DNA of 60,045 bases from Polyangium sp. 6x1 (lineage in GTDB: Bacteria > Myxococcota_A > Polyangia > Polyangiales > Polyangiaceae). A program made the position numbers and the translations under genes. Location of the stretch: contig NZ_JARZHH010000068.1 in assembly GCF_029946515.1 (NCBI RefSeq), forward strand, positions 1-60,045, given 5' to 3'. The notes beneath the pieces are model-generated. The model saw only the letters and a list, made by a program, of their open reading frames with translations, was not told the DNA's origin and did not search any database. Shown here piece by piece: positions 17,920 through 26,876 of this stretch. Each line of letters opens with the position of its first letter. Positions within the stretch are counted from its first letter, which is position 1.

Positions 17920-18678
17920 ATGCCGGGCAGCCCCATCGAGGTCTACCGCCTCACCCGCAAGAAGCACGATCAGCTCTGGAACACGTACGTGATGCGTCCG
18001 CTCGCGGCCGTATTCGTCGCCGCGATCCACCGCACGCCGCTCACGCCGAACCAGATCACGATCCTGAGCCTCTTCATCGCGGTCACCGGCTCAGCGCTCT
18101 TCGTCGCGCTCCCTTCGTACCGCGGCGGCCTCCTTGCCGTGCTCGTCCTCGAGCTCGCCTACCTCCTCGACTGCGCGGACGGCATGCTCGCGCGGTACAA
18201 GAAGCTCGCCTCCCCCACAGGCCACCTCTTCGACTTCTTCGTCGACGAGATCAAGGCCGTGCTGCTCGTCGCCGTGATCGGCGTGCACCTCCACAGGAAA
18301 GGAGGCCTCGGGCTCGATGGCTCCGCGTGGCCCGCAGGCGGCACGGGGTTCCTCTACGCGGCAGTGGCCGGCGCGGTGATCGTGGCCTCGGGCATCTCGC
18401 TGACGAACTTCGTCCGCAGGCCCGAGCTCACCGGCCAGGCCACGCCAACGGAAGCGCATTACGAGGTCGTGGGCGAGAAGAAGCCGCAGTCGCTCGTGGG
18501 CCGCGTCGCGTCCCTCGTGATGACGTTCCTGCGCTTCCTCAACCACTACCCGAGCCACATCTGGATCTTCGCGCTCACCGATCGGCTCGACCTGTTCTTC
18601 TGGATGTACGTCGCGCTGAACGCCCTCTACCTCGCCCGCGGCTGGCTCGGGCTCCTGGTCCGGTTCGGACGCCCGTAG
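17920..18678 (+). CDS. CDP-alcohol phosphatidyltransferase family protein
   Basis: A 252-residue multi-pass membrane enzyme carrying the complete CDP-alcohol phosphotransferase motif: D84, D87-G88, A91-R92, G101, D105 and D109, exactly in the DxxDGxxAR-x8-GxxxDxxxD spacing. Enzymes of this family move a phosphoalcohol from a CDP-linked donor to an alcohol acceptor in phospholipid or polar-lipid synthesis. There are about six membrane helices. The acceptor cannot be read from sequence, so phosphatidylglycerol-phosphate, phosphatidylinositol-type and other products are all possible. TAGTAT at 17904-17909 is 10 nt before the ATG and no ribosome site is seen, pointing to a very short or absent 5' UTR. 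Confidence 0.88.
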   Translation: MPGSPIEVYRLTRKKHDQLWNTYVMRPLAAVFVAAIHRTPLTPNQITILSLFIAVTGSALFVALPSYRGGLLAVLVLELAYLLDCADGMLARYKKLASPTGHLFDFFVDEIKAVLLVAVIGVHLHRKGGLGLDGSAWPAGGTGFLYAAVAGAVIVASGISLTNFVRRPELTGQATPTEAHYEVVGEKKPQSLVGRVASLVMTFLRFLNHYPSHIWIFALTDRLDLFFWMYVALNALYLARGWLGLLVRFGRP

Positions 18679-18712
18679 CCCAAGGGGCTTCTTTTCGCCT
18701 CGGCTCTCGCGC

Positions 18713-20254
18713 ATGATGGTTGCGGGGGAAATGACGTTCACGGAGAGTTCGAGCCGGGCGACCACGCCGTGCCTGCGTTCGTTCGACGTGCTCGCAAGCA
18801 CGCTCGATCGGCACGGCTCGCTCGCATGGTTCGTCGACGGCAGGACCTACGACATCACCTGGACGAGCGCTCGAGCCGCAACGCTCTTCGGCCTCCGGCC
18901 CGGGTTTTTCCCGTTCCTCGCGCCTCCGGGAAGCGAGGCCCTCCACGCCTCGCTCGGCGCGCTCTCGCAGGGCGCAGCGCCATGGACGGGCGACGCCTGG
19001 GCCACCACCTCGAATGGACGCCGCGCATTCATGCGAATCGCGGCGAGCCTGCTCTCCGAGGATCGAAGCGCAGCGCCCCTGCTGCTCGTGACGATGACCG
19101 ACATCTCCGACCTCGCCGAGGCGCGCGAAGCGCTCTTCGTCCTCAGCGACGTCGACAGCATCGTGTGGGAGCTCGATCTCGCCACGATGCGCTTCACATT
19201 CGTGAGCCGCCAGGCCGAGCGCATCCTCGGCTACCCAATCGAGGAGTGGCTCACGGACCCGAAGTTCTGGCTCCGGCGCATGCACCCAGAGGACCGGACG
19301 TGGGCGCCCGCGTACTGCGAGAACGAGACGAAGCGCCTGAGCGCACACGAGTTCGTCTACCGGATGATCGCAGCGGACGGCCGGACGGTGTGGCTGCGCG
19401 ACATCGTGACGGTCGTCGTCGAAGGGGACATGCCCCGGCGGCTGCGGGGCGTGATGGTCGACGTGACCGCAAGCAAGGAGGCGGAAATCGATCGCGATCG
19501 GCTCCTCGCCGAGGAGAAAGCCACGCGCGTCGCGCTGGAGCACGCACGTGAGCGCGCAGAGGAGGCGCTCCGTCGCCGCGACGAGTTCCTCTCCGCCGCC
19601 TCGCACGAGCTCCGCACACCGCTGACGCCGCTCTCCCTGCAGATCCAGAGCTTGCTGCGCGACATCGATCGCGGCGATCTCCGGCTCGGCGCCGCGCAGC
19701 GCAGGAAGCTCCACATCGCCGAGCGGCAAATCGATCGCCTGTCATCGCTCGTCACGACGCTGCTCGACGTCTCGCGGGCACTCGGCGGAGACCTCGTGCT
19801 CACACAGGAGCCGTGTGATCTGCGCGAGATGACGCGCGAGGTGCTGGACGAGCTCGACGGCGAACGGACGCGGAGCGGCGCGGCCCTCACGCTGCTCGCC
19901 GACACGAAGGTGATCGGGCTCTGGGACCGCGGCGCGGTGCAACTCGTCATCGGCCACCTCGTGCGCAACGCACTCAAGTTCGGAATGGGAAAACCCATCA
20001 CATTGAGCCTCGCAGTGACAGAAGGCGTGGCCGAGCTCCGCGTCTGCGACGGAGGCATGGGCATCGCCCCCGAGGATCACGCGCGCGTCTTCGAACCCTA
20101 CGAGCGCGCCGACGAGGCCAAAGTCCTCGGAGGCCTCGGCCTCGGCCTCCACGCAGCCCGCCGCATCGTGGAAGCGCACGGCGGTCGCATCGAGATCCGA
20201 AGCGCCAAAGGTCACGGCGCCGAGTTCATCGTGACGCTGCCAATGACGCGGTGA
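18713..20254 (+). CDS. PAS-domain sensor histidine kinase
   Basis: A 513-residue soluble histidine kinase with no membrane segment. Residues about 20-130 look like a degenerate PAS domain. Residues about 140-265 are a clear PAS domain with a PAC tail (FVSRQAERILGYPIEEW, then RMHPEDR). A coiled-coil linker leads to HisKA (SHELRTPL, phospho-acceptor His298) and a HATPase domain with N-box HLVRNALKFG and G-boxes DGGMGIAPED and GGLGLGLHAA. No receiver domain is fused and no response regulator gene is adjacent, so it is an orphan kinase. The start could be 18713 or the ATG at 18731. It is convergent with a second histidine kinase across a repeat module. Confidence 0.92.
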   Translation: MMVAGEMTFTESSSRATTPCLRSFDVLASTLDRHGSLAWFVDGRTYDITWTSARAATLFGLRPGFFPFLAPPGSEALHASLGALSQGAAPWTGDAWATTSNGRRAFMRIAASLLSEDRSAAPLLLVTMTDISDLAEAREALFVLSDVDSIVWELDLATMRFTFVSRQAERILGYPIEEWLTDPKFWLRRMHPEDRTWAPAYCENETKRLSAHEFVYRMIAADGRTVWLRDIVTVVVEGDMPRRLRGVMVDVTASKEAEIDRDRLLAEEKATRVALEHARERAEEALRRRDEFLSAASHELRTPLTPLSLQIQSLLRDIDRGDLRLGAAQRRKLHIAERQIDRLSSLVTTLLDVSRALGGDLVLTQEPCDLREMTREVLDELDGERTRSGAALTLLADTKVIGLWDRGAVQLVIGHLVRNALKFGMGKPITLSLAVTEGVAELRVCDGGMGIAPEDHARVFEPYERADEAKVLGGLGLGLHAARRIVEAHGGRIEIRSAKGHGAEFIVTLPMTR

Positions 20255-20265
20255 GGTCGGTTGGG

Positions 20266-20580
20266 GGCGCCGCGCCGGGGCTCTGCCCCGAACCCCGCGG
20301 GGGCTATCCGCCCCTCGACCCGGACCAGGGCCAGCCCTGGACCTTTGGTGGAAGAACTGCGCTCCGCGCAGTTCTTCCAACAGGCCGTTGGGACCGCCTT
20401 GCCGGCTGAACCAGCAGCGTTGCCGTCTTGGCGGGCAGCGTCGTCGCCAGTCTTGACCCCGGCTGTTCGATGAACTGCGCGGAGCGCAGTTCATCGACCC
20501 TCAGTCCAGCGCGGGCGCTGGTCCAGGTCCAGGAGCGGACAGCTCCTGGTGGGGCCTGGGGCAACGCCCCAGCGAAACGC
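20266..20580. repeat. paired convergent 3'-end stem-loop modules (copy A)
   Basis: The 340-bp gap between two convergent histidine kinase genes holds two inverted copies of a module. Each starts just after a stop codon, reading in the gene's sense: a GGGGC/GCCCC hairpin, CCCC/GGGG pairing, a CCAGG/CCTGG-type hairpin, then a long perfect stem. The left terminal stem is GGAAGAACTGCGC (20350-20362) with 20366-20378, loop TCC. The right is TCGATGAACTGCGC (20467-20480) with 20484-20497, loop GGA. No U-tract follows either. The same arrangement recurs at 28751-29072. Confidence 0.85.
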
Positions 20581-20594
20581 CTCCCCGATGAGAC

Positions 20595-22808
20595 TCAAAG
20601 CTGCGGCGGCGGCTCCACCGGTAACTCGACCACGAACTCCGCGCCACGCCCTGGCTCGCTCATCACGCGGATCGTGCCTCCGTGGGCCTCGCAGATCTGG
20701 CGTGCGATGTACAGGCCGAGTCCGAGGCCTCCATGGGCGACGGACGTCACGCCGCGCCCGTAGCGGTCGAAGATCCGCGCGAGATCGCTGGGCGCGATGC
20801 CTTTGCCTTCGTCTCGCACCGATAGACGCGTGCCGCTCTCCGTGGCCTCGACCTGCACGTGGATCGGGGCCGGGGCTGCGTAGCGAAGTGCGTTGGTGAG
20901 CAGGTTCGTCAGCACCTGCTCGATCCGCATTGCGTCGGCGCGGATTCGGCGGGTGCAGCGCGTGCGGAGGTGCATCTCGCTGCCTGCGCGCCGTGCTTCC
21001 TCGGCGAAGCGCTCCACGAGCTCGGTACAAAGCACGCAAAGATCGACCTCCCCGAGCTCGAGGACGAACTTGCCCGCGGCGATGCGCGAGACGTCGAGCA
21101 GGCCGTCGACGAGGCGCTTCAAGCGCGCGAGCTGCTTCCGCGTGCCCTCGACACGCGCGACACATGCGTCGAGGCTCCACCCGGTGCGCAAGCCGCGCGC
21201 GAGCATGTCCACCGAGAGACACACCGTGGTGAGCGGCGTGCGTAGCTCGTGCGAGGCGATGGAGAGGAACTCGTCGCGCGCCCGCAGCGCGGCCTGCGCC
21301 TCCTGGTAGAGCCGCGCGTTGTCCAGCGAGATGCCCACGCGATCGGCGAGCGCGATCGCGACGGTGAGATCGTGGCTCTGGTAGCGAGGCCCGCCGCTGC
21401 CGCGCCCGAAGCTGAGGCTGCCGAGGACACGCCCGCGGGCGCGCACGGGCACGGCCATCGCCGTCGTGGTCCCGATGCGACGCGCGAGGTCCACGTGGTC
21501 CGCGTCCACGCAGGTGCGCTCGAACACGGCATCATCGACCACGGGAACGAGGAACGGCTTCTCCGTGCGCGCGGGCTCCGTGCCTGGTTGCTTCCTTTCA
21601 GGCGGATAACGAGCCACCGACTCGACGAGGAGCGGATTCCGCGAAGGGTCCACGTGCGCCACCGAGAAGCGAAGCAACGCGCCGTCCGCTTCGAGCAGGT
21701 ACATCACGCACCAGTCGGCGAGGAAGGGGACGGCGAGGCGCGGGACGAGGCCGACGAGCTCGTCGAAGTCGAGGGATCCTGCGAGACGCTCGGCCGCCTC
21801 GCCGAGGAAACGCTGCGCCGCCTCTGCGCGCTCGAGCTCCCGGTAGAGACGCGCATTGTCGAGGTCACTGGCCAGGCGCTGCGCGAATCGCTCGGCGAAG
21901 GCGCGGTCGTCCTCGTCGAAGCCCCGCTCGGTCACGTCGCGCAAGAACACGAGCGTGCCGAGCCGCTGATCTCGCCCACGAAGCGAGACGAGCAGGAGCG
22001 CGTGTGCGCCGAGCGCCCCGAGCTCGCCTGCGTCCTTCGCGTTCGTCGTGAACGAGGCGAGCGCCCTGGGGTCGATCTCGTTCAGCACGAGCGGCTGCCC
22101 GGCTTCGAGTGCGTCGTGTGCCGAGCCCGAGAATCGCTCGACGAGGTTCGAGGTCTCGACGAGCTTCCGCCATCGCTCCTCGCGCGCGGGATCCACGTGC
22201 GCGACGACGGCGCGTGGCGCGCCGCTCGCCGGCTCGACGAGGAAGATGCAGCCGTCTCCGCCGACGGGCAGGGCGAGGCGCGCGGCGACGGGGAGCGGAT
22301 CCCCGCCGGCGCGCGCGAGCGGCGCGCTCGTCTGCGCGAGGACACGCTGCCGCTCATCGGCGCGGCGGATCCGCTCTTCGAGCAGCTTTCGCTCGGTGAT
22401 GTCCTCGGAGATGCCGAGCAGAAAGCGCGGCTCACCTGCGTCATCGAAGATGGGGATCTTCTTCGTGTGCAGGACGCGCAGCCCGTGCCGCGTCTGGATG
22501 GGCTCCTCGGTGATGTCGACGAGGCCCTTGCCCGAGAGCACCTCGCGATCCTTCGCCACGAAGAACATCGCCTGATCCCGGGGAAACAGGTCGGCGTCGT
22601 TCTTGCCGAGGAGGGCCTCGCGACGCAGCCCGAGGAGGTCTTCGCCTGCCTTGTTGAACAGGACGAAGCGGAGCTCGGCCGCGTCCTTGACGAAGACCAT
22701 GTGGGGGATGTTCTCGACGACCGAGTCGAGAAACGAAGCTGTGCTCTCGACCGGCGCGGCGGTGGTGTCGATCTCGGGTCGACCGGGCTCTCCGTCTGCC
22801 TTCGCCAC
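20595..22808 (-). CDS. PAS-GAF-GAF sensor histidine kinase
   Basis: A 737-residue cytosolic histidine kinase. Domains in order: PAS (about 25-150, SVVENIPHMVFVKDAAELRF to ISEDITERK), a first GAF (about 165-320), a second GAF (about 335-500), HisKA with SHELRTPL (phospho-acceptor His520), and HATPase with NLLTNALRYA and GGLGLGLYIARQI. The phrase IPHMVFVKDAAELRF is typical of PAS domains that may bind a flavin or small ligand, but no diagnostic residue is conserved strongly enough to call one. It starts at GTG 22808 after AGGAGGGGAC. No response regulator is nearby. It could be a partner of the convergent kinase, though nothing in the sequence shows this. Confidence 0.92.
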   Translation of the reverse strand: MAKADGEPGRPEIDTTAAPVESTASFLDSVVENIPHMVFVKDAAELRFVLFNKAGEDLLGLRREALLGKNDADLFPRDQAMFFVAKDREVLSGKGLVDITEEPIQTRHGLRVLHTKKIPIFDDAGEPRFLLGISEDITERKLLEERIRRADERQRVLAQTSAPLARAGGDPLPVAARLALPVGGDGCIFLVEPASGAPRAVVAHVDPAREERWRKLVETSNLVERFSGSAHDALEAGQPLVLNEIDPRALASFTTNAKDAGELGALGAHALLLVSLRGRDQRLGTLVFLRDVTERGFDEDDRAFAERFAQRLASDLDNARLYRELERAEAAQRFLGEAAERLAGSLDFDELVGLVPRLAVPFLADWCVMYLLEADGALLRFSVAHVDPSRNPLLVESVARYPPERKQPGTEPARTEKPFLVPVVDDAVFERTCVDADHVDLARRIGTTTAMAVPVRARGRVLGSLSFGRGSGGPRYQSHDLTVAIALADRVGISLDNARLYQEAQAALRARDEFLSIASHELRTPLTTVCLSVDMLARGLRTGWSLDACVARVEGTRKQLARLKRLVDGLLDVSRIAAGKFVLELGEVDLCVLCTELVERFAEEARRAGSEMHLRTRCTRRIRADAMRIEQVLTNLLTNALRYAAPAPIHVQVEATESGTRLSVRDEGKGIAPSDLARIFDRYGRGVTSVAHGGLGLGLYIARQICEAHGGTIRVMSEPGRGAEFVVELPVEPPPQL

Positions 22809-22822
22809 GTCCCCTCCTGATT

Positions 22823-22851
22823 TTCATAGGGTGGCCTTGTAGGCGTTGCAA
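22823..22851 (-). promoter_or_regulatory. promoter of the PAS-GAF-GAF kinase gene
   Basis: Minus-strand TTGCAA (22846-22851), 17 bp, TATGAA (22823-22828). The predicted transcript begins just before the ribosome site AGGAGGGG of the GTG start at 22808. Confidence 0.5.
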
Positions 22852-22954
22852 CTCGACGAAAGGAGTATGCCGGGAGAGTCGAGCGACGACGGTGACGCGA
22901 GGGCCTGCGGAAAACTGGACATCGGCCCGCAGGCATGCGCACGAGCCTCCCGTC

Positions 22955-24598
22955 ATGCGACGCCACTGCTACGCGCTGCTCGTCCTCGCGGCGGCGAGCC
23001 TCGGCGGCTGCCGTGAGAAACCAGGATCGGCTCCGGGCCTCGTCGCCGACGCCCCGTCCGAAGCCGGCGCCGCCGCCACGAACACGAAGGCCGATACGAA
23101 CGGCGCTCCGTCCGCGGAAGCGGACGCGGACGCGCCGCCCCCCGAACCGAGCGGCCCGCTCCTCGTCGACCTCGCGGGCGTCGCGCACCTGCCGCCTCCG
23201 ATCCCGGAGAACGCGCCGCGGCTCGCGAGCATCGCGATGCGCACCGACGTCGTGGCGAAGCCGGATCCGAACGCGGCGCGCGTGGGCTTCCTCCGCGCCG
23301 GCGCGATCGTCGAGATGGAGCCCGAGATCGCGGGCACCGCCGGCTGCAAGGACGGGTGGCGCAAGATCAAGCCGTACGGCTACGTGTGCGTGGGCCCCGA
23401 GGCCACGCTCGATCTGAACCACCCGATCGTGAAGGCCGCCTCGCGCCGCCCCGACATCACGCAGAAGCTGCCGTACATGTACGGCATCGTGACGCGCGGC
23501 GGCCCGGTCTACGCGCGCATCCCCACGGCCGAGGATCTCAAGGCGCACGAGCCTGGGCTGAAGAAGCACCTCGCGAAGTGGGAGAAGGACAAGGAGAGCG
23601 GCGCGACGTACGGGCAGGACGTGTGGATGAAGTGGAAATCGACCCCTTCTCCGCCCGCGCTCGAAGCGATGGAGCAGAGGCTCACGGACGAGGACATCCC
23701 GTTCTTCCTGAAGGACGGCGGCCGCGTGCCGAACCTGTCGGGTCTTTTGAAGACGAACGATCTCGTGAAGATCGGCGGGGTCGATCGGCGCAACGGGGTC
23801 GCCTTCGTGGAGACGTTCCTGCACGAGGGGCGGCGCTACAACGTGTCGACGGACTTGCGGGTGATGCCCGCCGACCGGTTCCGCCCGATCCGCGGCAGCG
23901 ACTTCCATGGCTACGAGATCGGCAAGGACGTCGACTTCCCGTTCGCGCTCGTGCGCAGGCCCGGGGCGAAGCGCTGGGTGTGGGACGAGGGGAAGAAGAA
24001 GCTCGTCGCGAGCGGGGAGGTCCCGTACCGCGCGGCCGTGCAGCTCACGGGCAAGCAGAAGTTCGTGGGCGGCGTCTTGCACTACGAGATGAAGGACGGC
24101 GGCTGGATCGACGACCGCCACGCGGGCCGCGTCGATCCGGCGAAGAAGATGCCGGCGTGGGGGAAGAACGGCGAGAAGTGGCTCGACATCAACATCACGA
24201 AGCAGGTGCTCGTCGCCTACGAGGGGACGAAGGCGGTGTTCGCGACGCTGGTGTCGAGCGGTGAGAGTGGGCTCGAGGATCCGGAGACGAGCAAGTCGAC
24301 AAAGCGCGGGATCTTCCGGATCCATACGAAGCACGTGAGCGTGACGATGGACTCGGACGCGGTGGGCGAGGAGTTCGAGCTACGCGACGTGCCGTACGTG
24401 CAGTACTTCCAGGACGGCTACGCGCTGCACGGCGCCTACTGGCACGACCGCTTCGGCCAGCCGAAGAGCCACGGCTGCGTGAACCTCGCGCCGGAGGACG
24501 CGCGGAGGATCTTCCACTGGACGGAGCCACAAGTGCCGCATGGATGGCACGGAGCCGCGCGGAACCTCACGGGCACCGTGGTGTTCATCCATCCGTGA
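22955..24598 (+). CDS. lipoprotein L,D-transpeptidase (YkuD)
   Basis: A 547-residue lipoprotein (lipobox LGGC, Cys19); the internal ATG at 22955 is chosen because it gives a clean signal peptide, whereas the longer frame from 22892 does not. An Ala/Pro/Glu-rich linker (20-75) precedes an SH3-like segment (about 85-150). The C-terminus (about 410-545) is a YkuD domain with the motif HGAYWHDRF...SHGCVNL, catalytic Cys508. Such enzymes form 3-3 crosslinks in peptidoglycan or attach proteins to it, acting in the periplasm. The central region (150-400) is long for this family and unassigned. It diverges from a histidine kinase gene across about 145 bp. Confidence 0.9.
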   Translation: MRRHCYALLVLAAASLGGCREKPGSAPGLVADAPSEAGAAATNTKADTNGAPSAEADADAPPPEPSGPLLVDLAGVAHLPPPIPENAPRLASIAMRTDVVAKPDPNAARVGFLRAGAIVEMEPEIAGTAGCKDGWRKIKPYGYVCVGPEATLDLNHPIVKAASRRPDITQKLPYMYGIVTRGGPVYARIPTAEDLKAHEPGLKKHLAKWEKDKESGATYGQDVWMKWKSTPSPPALEAMEQRLTDEDIPFFLKDGGRVPNLSGLLKTNDLVKIGGVDRRNGVAFVETFLHEGRRYNVSTDLRVMPADRFRPIRGSDFHGYEIGKDVDFPFALVRRPGAKRWVWDEGKKKLVASGEVPYRAAVQLTGKQKFVGGVLHYEMKDGGWIDDRHAGRVDPAKKMPAWGKNGEKWLDINITKQVLVAYEGTKAVFATLVSSGESGLEDPETSKSTKRGIFRIHTKHVSVTMDSDAVGEEFELRDVPYVQYFQDGYALHGAYWHDRFGQPKSHGCVNLAPEDARRIFHWTEPQVPHGWHGAARNLTGTVVFIHP

Positions 24599-24620
24599 GG
24601 GGCTGAAAACGGACGACCGA

Positions 24621-24909
24621 GGGGGTCGATGCGTGCCGACCGTCGCGCGTCCACGTGACGCATGGGGGTCGACGCGTTCGAACACCCTCGCGTCATCGTG
24701 ACGTGTGGCGGTTGATGCGTTCCGAGCACGCTCGCGTCACCGTGACGCGTGGGGGTTGATGCGCTCGAACCCCCTCGCGTCATCGTGACGTGTGGCGGTT
24801 GATGCGTTCGAACACCCTCGCGTCATCGCGACGTGTTGGGGGTCGCGGCGTTCGAACACCCGCGCGTCATCGTGACGCGTGGCGGCTCATGCGTTCGAAC
24901 ACCTTCGGT
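24621..24909. repeat. seven tandem 43-44 bp units, each with two palindromes
   Basis: The 329-bp gap between the convergent L,D-transpeptidase and OsmC genes is filled by units starting at 24621, 24664, 24707, 24751, 24794, 24838 and 24881 (the first degenerate, the last partial). A typical unit has the palindrome GTTCGAAC followed about 10 nt later by the dyad CGTCA-TCG-TGACG. Units differ by a few substitutions, and two carry one extra base. No coding frame is likely. Function is unknown; a protein-binding array or an RNA with a hairpin per unit would both fit. Confidence 0.85.
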
Positions 24910-24927
24910 CGACGGTTTCCTGCGCTC

Positions 24928-25317
24928 TCACGCCACGAGCGCGGTCTCGATCTCGATCTTCCCCGTCAGCATCTTGTGCACCGGGCACTTGTTCGCGATG
25001 TCGAGCAGCCGCGCGCGTTGCTCCTCGGTCAGGTCTCCCGACAGCCGGATCGACCTCTTCGCGAGGAACGAGCCGTCGCGCTTCTCGCCGGAGACTTCCA
25101 CCTCCACCGACGAGAGGGGCCAGCCTTTTCGGTCGGCGTAGACCTTGATCGTCATCGACGTGCACGTCCCCAGGCCAGCGAGCACGAGCTCGAACGGATC
25201 GGGGCCTCGGTCGTCGCCGCCCACCTCCGGCAACTCGTCGCCCCTGAGCTCGTGGGGCCCGACGTGGATCGACTGACCGAACTTCCCCTCGCCCGTCTTC
25301 ACCGTGACGTTTCGCAT
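24928..25317 (-). CDS. OsmC family peroxidase
   Basis: A 129-residue OsmC/Ohr-type protein that reduces organic or fatty-acid hydroperoxides with thiols. Both redox cysteines are visible: one in GLGTCTSMTIKVYA and one in ANKCPVHKML. The fold markers PDPFELVLAGL and a closing IEIETALV are present. I choose the ATG at 25317 because it follows AGGGAGC and gives the usual family length; the longer frame to 25374 adds a stretch absent from relatives. It belongs to the general OsmC/YhfA-like branch rather than clearly to Ohr. It is transcribed alone, convergent with the L,D-transpeptidase gene and divergent from the acyltransferase gene, with 97 bp between the two start codons. Confidence 0.88.
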   Translation of the reverse strand: MRNVTVKTGEGKFGQSIHVGPHELRGDELPEVGGDDRGPDPFELVLAGLGTCTSMTIKVYADRKGWPLSSVEVEVSGEKRDGSFLAKRSIRLSGDLTEEQRARLLDIANKCPVHKMLTGKIEIETALVA

Positions 25318-25414
25318 GCTCCCTCGTATCGCAGAAACCTGCCCCGGGAGAAAGGCACGGCGAACGCGTGACACTTTACGCGACGGCGGGCCTGACCGAC
25401 GTTAGAGGCTCGTC

Positions 25415-26155
25415 ATGGTTCCGCTCGCCCCTACAGGCTGGATGCTCGCGCAGACCGAGTCCGGCCGCCGTTTCGCACAGAGCTTCGCCGAACAGCTCCG
25501 CGCCACGCTGCACGGCGACGAGCACGCGCCCCGCACAGGCGGCGCGCTCCTCGTCGGCAACCACGCCTTCCTCGGCATCGACGCCTTTGCGCTCGGCGCG
25601 CTCCTGCTCCTCCGGACGGGCAGGCTCCCGCGCTTCCTCGCGGAACGAAACCTCTTCCGGCTCCCCGGCGTCCGCGAGCTGCTCCGCAGCATGGGCGCGA
25701 TCCCAGGCACGCCCGACGACGCCGTCGATCTCCTCGAAGCGGGCGAGCTCGTCGTCGTGTATCCGGGGGGCGTCGACGACTCGTTCAAGCTCTCGAGCGA
25801 CGCGTACACGCTGCGCTGGCAAGGGCGCGCCGGCTTCGCGCGCGTGGCCATGCGGGCGCGCGTCCCGATCGTGCCGTTCGCCGCCACGGGCGTCGACGAG
25901 CTCTACCAACTCGATCGACGCGAGCACTTCCTCGGGCGCTGGTTCGGCGGCTCGTCGCGCTACGACATCCCGCTCCCGCGCGGCGGCCTGCGCCCGCGTC
26001 GCGTGCCGCTCGATTACTACCTGCTGCCCCCGATCGACACAGCAGGGGATCCGCGCAACGTGGAGGACGTCGAGCGCGTCCGTCGCGCCACCGAGGAGGC
26101 CATCCGCGGCGTGCTCGATCCCTACCGCGCGGAGCTCGCGTCGTCCGCGCGCTGA
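25415..26155 (+). CDS. TMEM68-like acyltransferase
   Basis: A 246-residue acyltransferase resembling the TMEM68/diacylglycerol-acyltransferase-like group more than bacterial PlsC. The catalytic block is NHAFLGID (His and Asp five residues apart, as in that group), followed by FPGG-equivalent VVYPGGVDDSFK and the long match TLRWQGRAGFARVAMRARVPIVPF. Eukaryotic TMEM68 uses acyl donors to make triacylglycerol or ether lipids; for this bacterial protein the lipid acceptor is unknown. It lacks a strong membrane helix, so it is probably peripheral. The last 34 bp overlap the convergent GNAT gene. Confidence 0.8.
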   Translation: MVPLAPTGWMLAQTESGRRFAQSFAEQLRATLHGDEHAPRTGGALLVGNHAFLGIDAFALGALLLLRTGRLPRFLAERNLFRLPGVRELLRSMGAIPGTPDDAVDLLEAGELVVVYPGGVDDSFKLSSDAYTLRWQGRAGFARVAMRARVPIVPFAATGVDELYQLDRREHFLGRWFGGSSRYDIPLPRGGLRPRRVPLDYYLLPPIDTAGDPRNVEDVERVRRATEEAIRGVLDPYRAELASSAR

Positions 26156-26778
26156 TCGTCCGCCTCACCGAGGAGCGCCGCGCGTGTTGTTTCCGCAGCC
26201 GCGCGCAGCACACGAAAGATCGGATGATCCGACCAGTGCGGGCGCGGATCGCCGATCGGCACGTCGATCACGAGCGTGTCGCCCTCGTCGCGGTGCACGA
26301 CGCCTCCGGCCTCGTCGAGGATCCGTCGCATCGGCGCGTTCGAGACGAGCACCGCCGAGCGAAAGATCGTGATGCCACGCTCGCGCGCCGCCAGCGTGAG
26401 CGCCTCGAGCAAGATGCGACCAAGACCCTTGCCCTGGTACGCGTCGATCACCGTGACCGCCGCCTCGGCGATGTGAGGCCCGCCTGCGAGACGCAAGAAG
26501 CGCGCGACGCCGACGCCTTCTTCTTCCTTCAGATCGAGCGAGTCCACCAGCGCGACGATCGCCACGTGATCCTTGCCGTCGACCTCCGTCAGGTACCGCG
26601 CCATCGACGGGCTCAGGAACGGCACGTCGAAGAGGAAGCGGCGGTAGCGCGACTCGCGCGAGAGGTGTTCGAATGCGCGCGCGAGCAACGCGCGATCCTC
26701 CGGGCGGATGCAACGCATCCGTACGACACGACCGTCCGCGAGCTCCCGCGTCTCGTGATACTCCCCGTCGTAGCGCAC
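26122..26778 (-). CDS. GNAT family N-acetyltransferase
   Basis: A 218-residue protein with a GNAT domain at about residues 15-180. The N-terminal part (VVRMRCIRPEDRALLARAFEHLSRESRYRRFLF) is typical of GNAT domains linked to the acetyl-CoA synthetase lysine-acetyltransferase group. The acetyl-CoA loop is VTVIDAYQGKGLGRILLEAL. The substrate may be protein lysines, as for Pat/YfiQ relatives, but the stand-alone form leaves this open. The start is GTG at 26778. TATGCT at 26785-26790 lies 6 nt before it with no ribosome site, the same arrangement as at 2695, suggesting a leaderless mRNA. Confidence 0.85.
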   Translation of the reverse strand: MRYDGEYHETRELADGRVVRMRCIRPEDRALLARAFEHLSRESRYRRFLFDVPFLSPSMARYLTEVDGKDHVAIVALVDSLDLKEEEGVGVARFLRLAGGPHIAEAAVTVIDAYQGKGLGRILLEALTLAARERGITIFRSAVLVSNAPMRRILDEAGGVVHRDEGDTLVIDVPIGDPRPHWSDHPIFRVLRAAAETTRAALLGEADDQRADDASSAR

Positions 26779-26876
26779 GCCCTCAGCATACAGCGCTGTC
26801 GTCCGTGCCGAACGACGCTTGCTCTTCGCGTCGCGCGTGGTTGCCGACGGCCGAGCGCGGCGTACCCTGGCCGGTC

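Noticed and set aside
24621-24909. CRISPR array
   Set aside because: The units are direct tandem copies with no unique spacers between them, and there are no cas genes.
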